The notes: a model not told the origin generated them from the sequence alone. DNA of 12,420 nt from Atribacterota bacterium (GCA_030666935.1 DAOUWX010000036.1:1-12420), one strand, 5' to 3'. Positions 6,921 to 12,420 are shown, numbered from the stretch's first letter. Numbers and translations: made by a program.

Positions 6921-8436
6921 ACATTTGTTTAATTTTCTTTATCTCTTTTAGTCTGCCGACGGCTACTACATCTATCCTCTCTATGTGAATATTTTTTGAA
7001 GACTTGATGTAAATAGTTTTTCTTCCTTTTTTCTCTAATTGTTTAACCAACAACATCTTTGCCCCGGATAAATTTTCTTCCACTTTAGGATGTACTCCTA
7101 ATAGGACAGCTTCTGCTCTTGAAGTATTACACAACTCTTCTAACTTACGTAGAACCATATTGCTTACGGTTTCGGCAGACAAAACCCGGCCCGTTCCGGA
7201 ACAATAAGGGCAAGTGGTTCTTAGCATGTTTTCCAAATCTCTCCTGGATCTCTTTCGGGTAAGTTCAACCAGACCTAATTCAGTATTTTGGATAATATTA
7301 GATTTGGTTTTATCTTTTTTTAAACTCTCCTCTAATTTTTTTACTACCCTTTCTATGTCTTCCTGGTTATCCATGTCGATAAAATCGATTATAATAATCC
7401 CTCCGATATCGCGTAACCTTAACTGAAGTCCTATCTCCTCGGCTGCCTGCAAATTGGTTTTCAAGATAGTTTTCCTCATATCTTTTTTACCAACAAATTT
7501 ACCGGTGTTTACATCGATAACCGTTAGGGCCTCCGCCTGGTCAAAAACCAAATACCCTCCACATTTAAGCCATATCTTTTTTTGTAAACCTTTGTTGATT
7601 TCTTTTTCAATATTATGTTCCTCAAATATAGGCTTTTCTCCTGCGTAAAGAGATACCATGGGCTCTAATTCTGATAAAGATAGGGTCTTTAAAAACTTCA
7701 GCATATTTTTATATTCATTTTTAGAATTTATTAAAATTTCTTCTGCTTCTTCGGTAAGTAGATCTCGGATAATCCGATAAGTAAGAGTCAGATCCTCATG
7801 TAATAACATGGGAGCCTTGGCTTTCCTTCCTCTGTTTTTAATCTTATTCCATAATCTGGTCAAAAAATCAAGATCGGGCAAAAAATCATCCAACTCTTTA
7901 CCCCAGCCAGCAGTTCGAATAATCAATCCTGCATTTTTGGGTTTTATCTGTTGAACGATTTTTTTTAACCTTTCTCTTTCTTTTTCTTCTTCGATCCGAT
8001 GAGAAATACCAAGATTTCTGCTATTAGGCATTAAAACTAAATATCTGCCCGGGAGGCTAATATTAGTGGTTACCCGCGCTCCTTTAGGTGGTATGGCCTC
8101 TTTTACTACTTGTACTATAATCTCCTGGCCAACTTTAATTTTATCCAAAACAGTTTTGGGGGCAGAATCAGAATCGTTTCCTGTAACCGCTTCAATATCT
8201 TTATCCTGACTATCTATAGCTTTATCGATATGCAAAAAAGCATTTTTCTCAATTCCAATATCTACAAATGCTGCCTCAATTCCAGGTAAAACATTGGTTA
8301 CTTTACCTTTGTATATATTACCTACAATCTTATCATCTTCAATTCTCTCAATGTGGATTTCTACCAATCGGCCAGCCTCTATTACAGCCACCCTCTCTTC
8401 GGTTAAGCCCACATCAATAATTACTTTTTTATTCAT
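6913..8436 (-). CDS. rng: Ribonuclease G/E family endoribonuclease
   Basis: This is a cytoplasmic single-strand-specific endoribonuclease that matures 16S rRNA and degrades mRNA. The protein has 507 residues, RNase G size without the long RNase E C-terminal scaffold. An S1 domain spans about 37-128 (GNIYKGKVTNVLPGIEAAFVDIG), with an acidic insert at 76-94. The DNase I-like catalytic part carries both expected aspartates: D308 in VIDVNTGK and D351 in IIIIDFIDM, with the same 43-residue spacing as D303 and D346 in E. coli RNase E. The Zn-link is CPYC at 409-412. The start is ATG with AGGAG six bases upstream. The last two codons and the stop (TAG at 6915-6913) fall inside an 8-bp repeat array. 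It sits between DUF2344 and rplU with spacers of more than 400 bp on both sides, much longer than is usual for this cluster. Confidence 0.96.
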   Translation of the reverse strand: MNKKVIIDVGLTEERVAVIEAGRLVEIHIERIEDDKIVGNIYKGKVTNVLPGIEAAFVDIGIEKNAFLHIDKAIDSQDKDIEAVTGNDSDSAPKTVLDKIKVGQEIIVQVVKEAIPPKGARVTTNISLPGRYLVLMPNSRNLGISHRIEEEKERERLKKIVQQIKPKNAGLIIRTAGWGKELDDFLPDLDFLTRLWNKIKNRGRKAKAPMLLHEDLTLTYRIIRDLLTEEAEEILINSKNEYKNMLKFLKTLSLSELEPMVSLYAGEKPIFEEHNIEKEINKGLQKKIWLKCGGYLVFDQAEALTVIDVNTGKFVGKKDMRKTILKTNLQAAEEIGLQLRLRDIGGIIIIDFIDMDNQEDIERVVKKLEESLKKDKTKSNIIQNTELGLVELTRKRSRRDLENMLRTTCPYCSGTGRVLSAETVSNMVLRKLEELCNTSRAEAVLLGVHPKVEENLSGAKMLLVKQLEKKGRKTIYIKSSKNIHIERIDVVAVGRLKEIKKIKQMFK

Positions 8437-8461
8437 TAAAAACTCCTGTTTTTAGTTTAAA

Positions 8462-8517
8462 TGGTTAATCAGTCTACCAGTCTTCCGGTCTTCCAGTCAC
8501 CCGGTCTACCGGTTAAA
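8462..8517. repeat. 8-bp array, CRGTCTWC type
   Basis: Seven octamers run from TGGTTAAT (8462) through CAGTCTAC (8470), CAGTCTTC (8478), CGGTCTTC (8486), CAGTCACC (8494) and CGGTCTAC (8502) to CGGTTAAA (8510). It lies 25 bases upstream of the rng start. Confidence 0.9.
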
Positions 8518-8562
8518 TTAGTCGTTAGTGAATAGTTGTTAGTATGTCGTATTGCGTATGCG
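8518..8562. repeat. 7-bp array, GTNNTTA type
   Basis: Heptads from 8521: GTCGTTA, GTGAATA, GTTGTTA, GTATGTC, GTATTGC, GTATGCG. Positions 8518-8541 match the reverse complement of 12093-12116 with one mismatch in 24. Confidence 0.8.
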
Positions 8563-8564
8563 TG

Positions 8565-8604
8565 TATAGTTACCCAGTTACCCGGTTTACCAGTTGGCCA
8601 GTTA
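8565..8604. repeat. 8-bp array, NCCAGTTA type
   Basis: Five octamers: TATAGTTA, CCCAGTTA (8573), CCCGGTTT (8581), ACCAGTTG (8589), GCCAGTTA (8597). Positions 8574-8604 match 11867-11897 at 26 of 31 positions in the same orientation. Confidence 0.88.
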
Positions 8605-8690
8605 ATTCTAGTTGTCAATTTCAAATATATGTTCTCGGTTGTTAGATGAGAGTTAGTTGATAAGCTTAACTCACCTAATTTTAATTCTTC
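8605..8690. repeat. Probable decayed 7-bp array with 27-bp module copy (inverted)
   Basis: A 7-bp register can be drawn, with GTTCTCG (8631), GTTGTTA (8638) and GTTAGTT (8652), but the units are degenerate. The reverse complement of 8608-8634 matches 6746-6772 at 19 of 27 positions. Confidence 0.5.
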
Positions 8691-8730
8691 AACTGGATAA
8701 CCAGTAAACTGGCTAACCGGCTAACTCAAT
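8691..8730. repeat. 8-bp array, AACYGGCT type
   Basis: Five octamers: AACTGGAT, AACCAGTA (8699), AACTGGCT (8707), AACCGGCT (8715), AACTCAAT. It is the third octamer block in the DUF2344-rng spacer. Confidence 0.88.
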
Positions 8731-8854
8731 TTCTCTCTACATATTTTACTCTAAATAACCTCATTAGTAAAGACAACAAAATTTAGACTAATATTTAAAA
8801 TAGTATTTTAAAAATCTAATAAAAATATTGTTTATTTATATTTTTATCTGATAT
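8731..8854. other. Very AT-rich stretch after the DUF2344 stop
   Basis: No hairpin with a GC stem, no ORF and no convincing repeat was seen between the last octamer array and the DUF2344 stop codon. Confidence 0.5.
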
Positions 8855-9574
8855 CTAAATAACCTCTTCATCTTTTACATATAAACCATCACGGCAAATC
8901 AGGATGATACCAAAATCATTAGCTAAATTAGAAACCCAGGCTCTGGCTACATAGCGGGGGTTCAGATTCCCCTGCTGACCTATTTTAAGATCCAAATTAA
9001 GTTCTAAAATCTGGTTTTGAAATTTCTGCACCTTTACATCTAAAATTGATGGCCTTATATCAATCATTTTAATCCTATTCTTCGTCTGCTTTTCTATATT
9101 GATTTCATCCAAATTTAAAAATCTTTTATTATTATTCTCTACTTCCTGCTCCAGCTCTTTTAATTCGTTTTCTTGATTTTTAGCTGCTGAATCTAATAGC
9201 TTTTCCTTTATCTTCAAAGTGATAACATAAGAAGCTCTATCAATTACCTTTACTAAAGAATCGGCAGAGGAAGGGATTATTTTGGCTTTTAATATTTTTA
9301 ATCCCTGGGGTAAAATTCGGTTTAAACTTTCCGTTAACTCCTCGATTTTTACCTCCTCTTTTAGCCGAATATCTAAATACTCTGAGGTGCTGCTGATCCC
9401 CAAAGGTAAAGGGGGACCGAAAGATATTCTAAACCGGGGATTAAAACCGTCGGATATAATCACAGGGATATCGGCTCTTCTTAGAGCGCGGGTAAAAACC
9501 TGAGCCAGGTTTAAATGGGAAATATATTTAATCGGTTCGCCTTTACAATACTTTATTCTTACTAATTGTTCCAA
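8855..9574 (-). CDS. TIGR03936 / DUF2344 radical SAM-linked protein
   Basis: This is the small conserved partner encoded next to TIGR03960 radical SAM proteins; its biochemical role is not established. The family hallmark RIKYCKGEPIKYISHLN is at the N-terminus, followed by ALRRADIPVIISDGFNP and ISFGPPLPLGISSTSEYLD. The region at about 125-155 is rich in E, K and N and may be a flexible or coiled insert. I prefer a TTG start at 9574 (239 residues): it sits ten bases after AAGGA, and family members begin just before the RIKY motif. A second in-frame TTG at 9607 would add 11 residues, but its nearest purine-rich site (about 9622-9630) is some 14 bases away. There is no ATG in a suitable position. 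It lies downstream of the radical SAM gene, separated by a 375-bp repeat-filled spacer instead of the usual short gap. Confidence 0.88.
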   Translation of the reverse strand: MEQLVRIKYCKGEPIKYISHLNLAQVFTRALRRADIPVIISDGFNPRFRISFGPPLPLGISSTSEYLDIRLKEEVKIEELTESLNRILPQGLKILKAKIIPSSADSLVKVIDRASYVITLKIKEKLLDSAAKNQENELKELEQEVENNNKRFLNLDEINIEKQTKNRIKMIDIRPSILDVKVQKFQNQILELNLDLKIGQQGNLNPRYVARAWVSNLANDFGIILICRDGLYVKDEEVI

Positions 9575-9636
9575 ACCATTTAATTCCTTTCTTGGTCGAT
9601 CTAACAATTATAAATTTATATCTCTTCTTTTAGTGT

Positions 9637-9660
9637 AGAGCGTGTAGCGTTTAGCGTATA
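9637..9660. repeat. 7-bp array NNAGCGT, left arm of an inverted repeat
   Basis: Heptads AGAGCGT (9637), GTAGCGT (9644) and TTAGCGT (9651) lie about 60 bases upstream of the preferred DUF2344 start. The reverse complement of 9637-9660 matches 9914-9937 at 23 of 24 positions. Confidence 0.9.
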
Positions 9661-9704
9661 GTTGTAGTAAATAAGTAATATGACCATTGAGCCCGTAAAA
9701 CTCC

Positions 9705-9724
9705 GGGGTAGATAAATCCGCCCC
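9705..9724. repeat. GC-rich imperfect palindrome inside the 9637-9937 element
   Basis: GGGG (9705-9708) and GAT (9711-9713) pair with ATC (9716-9718) and CCCC (9721-9724), with two mismatched positions between the two pairing segments on each side. It is unusually GC-rich for this spacer and resembles the common GGGGCGGATTTATCCGCCCC-like intergenic palindromes of many genomes. Confidence 0.5.
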
Positions 9725-9753
9725 CCACACCAAAAAACATATATTATATGAAA

Positions 9754-9942
9754 AAAGTTTTAAGTTTTGAATTACAGTTTTTCGTTTTTCGCTTTAAGTT
9801 TTTATCATTTATACTAAAAACCATAAACTGAAAACTTGTATTTAACGCTAACGATTAATACACTCACATCTTGCAATTTCTTTTGTATTTTTCCCACACT
9901 TGTTCCCTGCACCTATACGCTAAACGCTATACGCTCTACGCT
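9754..9942. repeat. Long phase-continuous 7-bp array, 3' of the radical SAM gene
   Basis: Twenty-seven heptads fit one register. AAAGTTT and TAAGTTT come first, TCGTTTT and TCGCTTT follow at 9782 and 9789, TAAACTG and AAAACTT at 9824 and 9831, ACGCTAA and CGATTAA at 9845 and 9852, and ATACGCT, AAACGCT, ATACGCT and CTACGCT from 9915. The run stops eight bases from the radical SAM stop codon. Some units in the middle (9859-9914) match only loosely. Contained modules are 9753-9798 (46 bp), 9832-9858 (27 bp) and 9912-9943 (32 bp). Confidence 0.8.
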
Positions 9943-9943
9943 A
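9912..9943. repeat. 32-bp inverted repeat, copy at the 3' end of the radical SAM gene
   Basis: Identical over 32 of 32 bases to the reverse complement of 11823-11854. It is composed of NNACGCT heptads and ends six bases from the stop codon. Confidence 0.95.
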
Positions 9944-9949
9944 ATCAAT

Positions 9950-11761
9950 TTAACACACTCCGCACTCCGTACAATTCTCAAAACGGCAATCGGGAGTTGT
10001 TTCTCCTCTTAAAGCCTTCTCCTTCTCCTCAAGCAGATATTCTTTTTTAACTCCACAGGAGATATGGTCCCAGGGCAGAATCTCATCTTCCTCCCTCACT
10101 CTGTTAGCATAGAATTCCACATCAAGCCCGCAATTATTAAAGGCCTTCTGCCAGGCTTCAAAATTAAACTGTTCTCTCCAGGCATCAAATTTACAGCCCA
10201 GATAGTGAGCTTTTTCTAATACCTCGCCCAATCTCCTATCCCCTCGGGCAAATACTGCTTCCAGATAAATTCGATTAATATCCGGATAACTGAAAGAAAT
10301 ATTCCTCCAGTTTAATCTATTCTTTAAATATCTTATTTTTTTAGACAATATATCTCTCTCTTCCTGGGCTTCCCATTGAAAAGAAGTATGGGGTTTGGGC
10401 ACAAAAGCAGATACGCTAATATTTATATTGACCTTTCTTCCGGTTATTTCTCTCCCCATGCGGTCAACCTTACTCACCATCCTTACTATCCCTTCCACAT
10501 CTTCTTCGGTCTCGGTGGGCAGGCCAACCATAAAATAAAGTTTTATCTTCCTCCATCCTCCCTCAAAAGCTGCTCTTATCGAAGAATACAGGTCATCTTC
10601 CAAGACATTTTTATTTATTACATCCCTTAACCTTTGAGTTCCTACTTCCGGGGCAAGGGTAATACCGGTCTTTCTTACTCTTTGAACCTGCTGGGCTAAA
10701 GCGACGGAAAAAGAATCTATCCTTAAAGAAGGCAGAGAAACTCCCACACCTTTTTCTTCAAATCGATCTACCAATTTAGTAATCAAACTCTTTATTTCAC
10801 TATAATCACTCGAACTTAAAGATGACAAGGATATCTCCTCGTATCCGGTATGGGCAAGAATTTCGTCAGCCAATCCAATTAAAGTATCAACCGATTTTTC
10901 CCTTACCGGGCGGTAAATCATCCCTGCCTGACAAAAGCGGCATCCCCTGGTACACCCCCGAAAAATTTCCAGGGTAATCCTATCGTGAACCACATCGATA
11001 TTGGGAACAATGGGAAAAAGAGGATATGCTGCTTTATCAAAATCAGAAATAATCCGTTTTTTGATTACTGAATAATAGGTTTCTTTTTTAGGGGTAACTG
11101 ATTTAACCCTTCCGTCTTTAAAATAAGTTATTTCATAGAAAGACGGGATATAAATTCCCTCTATCCGGGCTAATTCTTCTAAAAGTTTTGTTCTGCTCTG
11201 CTTTATATTTTTCCATCTTTTATAAACTTCAATAATTTCACCGACAATCTCTTCCCCTTCTCCGATTACAAATAGATCGATAAAAGGGGATAAGGGTTCC
11301 GGGTTAAAGGCTCCTGGCCCACCGGCAATTATCAGGGGGTCATCTTCTTTTCTCTCTTCCGATCTTAAAGGTATATGTCCCAGTTCGAGAAGATTCAGGA
11401 TATTGGAATAACATAATTCATGTTGGACAGTAAATCCAACTATATCAAAAGAATTTAAAGATCTGTAAGTCTCTAAAGAAAAAGCGGGTATCTGCCGTTC
11501 TCTCAGTAGTCTTTCCATATCCACCGCCGGTGAAAAAACTCGTTCAGAAAGAGCATCGTCTCTATTGTTAATAATCTCGTACAGTATTTTAAATCCTAAA
11601 AAACTCATCCCGATCTCGTATAAATCAGGGAAGGCAAAGGCTATTTTAACGGTGGATGCATCTTCTTCTTTTACTACCTCATTAAATTCCTTACCGGTAT
11701 ACCTCCCCGGTTTTTCTACCTTATCCAATAACTCTTCAAATAATATTTTTTTAATATCCAA
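9950..11761 (-). CDS. TIGR03960 family B12-binding-like radical SAM protein
   Basis: The protein has 603 residues. Residues 1-240 correspond to the family's N-terminal cobalamin-binding-like region, including IAFAFPDLYEIGMSFLG and LIIAGGPGAFNPEPL. The radical SAM core follows with the 4Fe-4S motif CTRGCRFC at 270-277, then LAPEVGTQRLRD and KLYFMVGLPTET, typical of the family. The C-terminal domain ends in a cysteine cluster, CRFENCTECGVC (C592, C597, C600, C603), plus C569, which could bind a second metal centre. The substrate is unknown. The start is TTG at 11761: the codon five triplets upstream is a stop, AGGAG lies eight bases before the TTG, and the next methionine is residue 52. Together with DUF2344 it forms a conserved pair in the rod/rng/rplU cluster. 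The gene is bracketed by a perfect 32-bp inverted repeat. Confidence 0.94.
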   Translation of the reverse strand: MDIKKILFEELLDKVEKPGRYTGKEFNEVVKEEDASTVKIAFAFPDLYEIGMSFLGFKILYEIINNRDDALSERVFSPAVDMERLLRERQIPAFSLETYRSLNSFDIVGFTVQHELCYSNILNLLELGHIPLRSEERKEDDPLIIAGGPGAFNPEPLSPFIDLFVIGEGEEIVGEIIEVYKRWKNIKQSRTKLLEELARIEGIYIPSFYEITYFKDGRVKSVTPKKETYYSVIKKRIISDFDKAAYPLFPIVPNIDVVHDRITLEIFRGCTRGCRFCQAGMIYRPVREKSVDTLIGLADEILAHTGYEEISLSSLSSSDYSEIKSLITKLVDRFEEKGVGVSLPSLRIDSFSVALAQQVQRVRKTGITLAPEVGTQRLRDVINKNVLEDDLYSSIRAAFEGGWRKIKLYFMVGLPTETEEDVEGIVRMVSKVDRMGREITGRKVNINISVSAFVPKPHTSFQWEAQEERDILSKKIRYLKNRLNWRNISFSYPDINRIYLEAVFARGDRRLGEVLEKAHYLGCKFDAWREQFNFEAWQKAFNNCGLDVEFYANRVREEDEILPWDHISCGVKKEYLLEEKEKALRGETTPDCRFENCTECGVC

Positions 11762-11808
11762 TCTCTTCTCTCCTCAATTGTAAATAAATAAATCCGGAAT
11801 ATATTTTT

Positions 11809-11854
11809 CGTATCTCGTATTATAGCGTAGAGCGTATAGCGTTTAGCGTATAGG
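11809..11854. repeat. 7-bp array and 32-bp inverted repeat, copy at the 5' end of the radical SAM gene
   Basis: CGTATCT and CGTATTA (11809, 11816) lead in one register into TAGCGTA and related heptads. Positions 11823-11854 are the exact reverse complement of 9912-9943. The array lies 50-95 bases upstream of the TTG start. Confidence 0.95.
11819..11824 (-). promoter_or_regulatory. Possible -10 box for the radical SAM gene
   Basis: A perfect TATAAT lies on the minus strand at 11824-11819, at the downstream edge of the NNACGCT array and about 60 bases before the TTG start. No good -35 box stands 16-18 bases upstream, where the heptad array lies instead. The AT-rich surroundings make a chance match possible. 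Confidence 0.3.
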
Positions 11855-11860
11855 ATATTT

Positions 11861-11900
11861 AGTTATCCAGTTACCCGGTTAGCCAGTTTACCGGTTATAA
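11861..11900. repeat. 8-bp array, RGTTANCC type
   Basis: Five octamers: AGTTATCC, AGTTACCC (11869), GGTTAGCC (11877), AGTTTACC (11885), GGTTATAA. Related to 8574-8604 (26 of 31). Confidence 0.9.
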
Positions 11901-11920
11901 GATATAAGAATAAGATACAT

Positions 11921-11940
11921 GTAGTACAGGTGTCTCGCCT
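11921..11940. repeat. Short decayed palindrome, GTAGTACAGG type
   Basis: AGGTG and CGCCT pair around TCT. The left flank GTAGTAC has no matching right arm, which suggests one side of a longer palindrome has decayed. Confidence 0.4.
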
Positions 11941-11949
11941 ATTTATAAT

Positions 11950-11988
11950 GTCCTTGCGAGAGAACGAAGTGAGCGTGGCAATCTCATC
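11950..11988. repeat. Half-copy of the GTCATTGCGAG palindrome
   Basis: GTCCTTGCGAG (11950-11960) followed by GCGTGGCAATCTC (11973-11985) matches one arm of the common intergenic palindrome. It is related to 234-273, but here the second arm is missing. Confidence 0.7.
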
Positions 11989-11989
11989 A

Positions 11990-12115
11990 AAAAACTATAA
12001 ACTATTAACTAAAAACCAGCTTTATATCTTGTATCTTTTTAAACTGTAAACAAAAAACTGTCAACTGAAAACCTGAATTTAACACTAACGACTAACGACT
12101 ATTCACTAACGACTA
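11990..12115. repeat. Phase-continuous 7-bp array downstream of rodA
   Basis: Eighteen heptads keep one register. AAAAACT (11990), ATAAACT (11997) and ATTAACT (12004) come first, TATCTTG and TATCTTT at 12025 and 12032, TTAAACT (12039), AAAAACT again (12053), then AACACTA (12081) and ACGACTA at 12088, 12095 and 12109. The 27-bp module lies at 12069-12095. Confidence 0.85.
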
Positions 12116-12116
12116 A

Positions 12117-12140
12117 GTAATTAGCCGATTGGCTAATTAC
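12117..12140 (-). terminator. Perfect hairpin just after rodA
   Basis: GTAATTAGCC (12117-12126) and GGCTAATTAC (12131-12140) form a perfect 10-bp stem around a 4-nt loop, one base beyond the rodA stop codon. Only two T residues follow on the minus strand, so it is not a canonical intrinsic terminator. It may instead stabilise the mRNA end or be a decayed member of the 8-bp repeat family, whose GGCTAA core it shares. Confidence 0.4.
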
Positions 12141-12141
12141 A

Positions 12142-12420
12142 TTACCACTTTACCTTATGCAATTCCACATTTAACAATATCCCTATCGCTATTAAGTTAG
12201 CTATCATAAAACTTCCCCCGTAACTTAAAAAAGGCAGGGGCAACCCGGTAGCTGGCAACATCCCCATAGCCATTCCAATATTCACTACTATATGAAAAAA
12301 TAAAAAGGACACGGCACCGGCAGCCAGTAAACTTCCTGACAAATCTCTGGCCTCTAAAGCAATCTTTATTCCCCGCCATAAAATAATAGTATATAATCCT
12401 AATAATAAGATGGTTCCCAC
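12142..12420 (-). CDS. rodA: Rod shape-determining protein RodA, C-terminal part (cut by window edge)
   Basis: Only the last 92-93 codons are in the window; the gene continues past 12420, and the GTG at the edge is an internal codon. RodA is the SEDS-family peptidoglycan glycosyltransferase of the elongasome in the inner membrane. Visible are three hydrophobic segments (about residues 2-15, 30-50 and 71-87) and the SEDS signature NIGMAMGMLPATGLPLPF followed by LSYGGS. The ATG-LPLPF-SYGGS form favours RodA over FtsW, which normally reads KGLTLPF. The cluster position before the radical SAM pair, where mre/mrd genes usually precede, agrees with this. A short perfect hairpin follows the stop. 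Confidence 0.92.
   Translation of the reverse strand: MGTILLLGLYTIILWRGIKIALEARDLSGSLLAAGAVSFLFFHIVVNIGMAMGMLPATGLPLPFLSYGGSFMIANLIAIGILLNVELHKVKW

Noticed and set aside
8462..8730. Coding minisatellite
   Set aside because: Periods of 7 and 8 bp are not multiples of three and no long open frame crosses the arrays.
9575..9607. Upstream TTG start for DUF2344
   Set aside because: The nearest purine-rich site is about 14 bases away, and the extra 11 residues precede the usual family N-terminus. It remains possible.
9637..9937. Insertion sequence
   Set aside because: No transposase or target duplication is visible. Only a repeat element with inverted ends can be claimed.
1..12420. tRNA or rRNA genes
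   Set aside because: No cloverleaf-like or rRNA-like stretch was recognised in any spacer.

Overview
The window is an AT-rich bacterial chromosome segment. All eight supported genes lie on the minus strand, so transcription runs from right to left. In transcription order they are: the 3' end of rodA, a TIGR03960-type radical SAM protein, its TIGR03936/DUF2344 partner, rng (RNase G/E), rplU (L21), rpmA (L27), obgE, and a 1206-residue TPR protein. This is the familiar cell-shape to ribosome-assembly gene order seen in Firmicutes and several low-GC or deep-branching phyla. Two details argue against a typical Firmicute: L27 starts directly with the mature MAHKKG sequence, without the cleavable N-terminal extension, and no prp/ysxB protease gene lies between rplU and rpmA. 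The large exported TPR protein with BamD/CpoB-like repeats would fit a diderm. My inference is an uncultured candidate-phylum bacterium (Atribacterota/Aerophobota-like), but the window alone cannot settle this.

Layout: 1-475 is a repeat-filled spacer; 476-4096 the TPR protein; 4097-4419 a spacer; 4420-5703 obgE; 5704-5843 a leader hairpin and an intrinsic terminator; 5844-6104 rpmA; 6188-6499 rplU with its leader and promoter up to about 6635; 6636-6912 a spacer; 6913-8436 rng; 8437-8854 a spacer; 8855-9574 DUF2344; 9575-9949 a spacer; 9950-11761 the radical SAM protein; 11762-12141 a spacer; 12142 to the end, rodA.

The genes are ordinary housekeeping genes; the unusual part is the spacers. 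Each of the five spacers between genes that are normally packed together has grown to about 320-420 bp, and a sixth repeat-filled spacer of at least 475 bp lies at the left edge. They are filled with short degenerate tandem units of 7 bp (many motif families) or 8 bp (a TGGTTAAC/CCAGTTGA family). The 7-bp register often holds for 100-190 bp while the motif inside it changes. Longer modules (24-46 bp) recur between spacers, often inverted. A perfect 32-bp inverted repeat brackets the radical SAM gene. GC-richer imperfect palindromes, one of them the widespread GTCATTGCGAG type, sit in several spacers. The two ribosomal-protein spacers (rplU-rpmA and rpmA-obgE) are free of this material and keep normal regulatory signals.

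The gene products act in cell-wall elongation (RodA), rRNA and mRNA processing (RNase G), the large ribosomal subunit (L21, L27) and 50S maturation (Obg). The radical SAM pair is conserved in this position but of unknown function.
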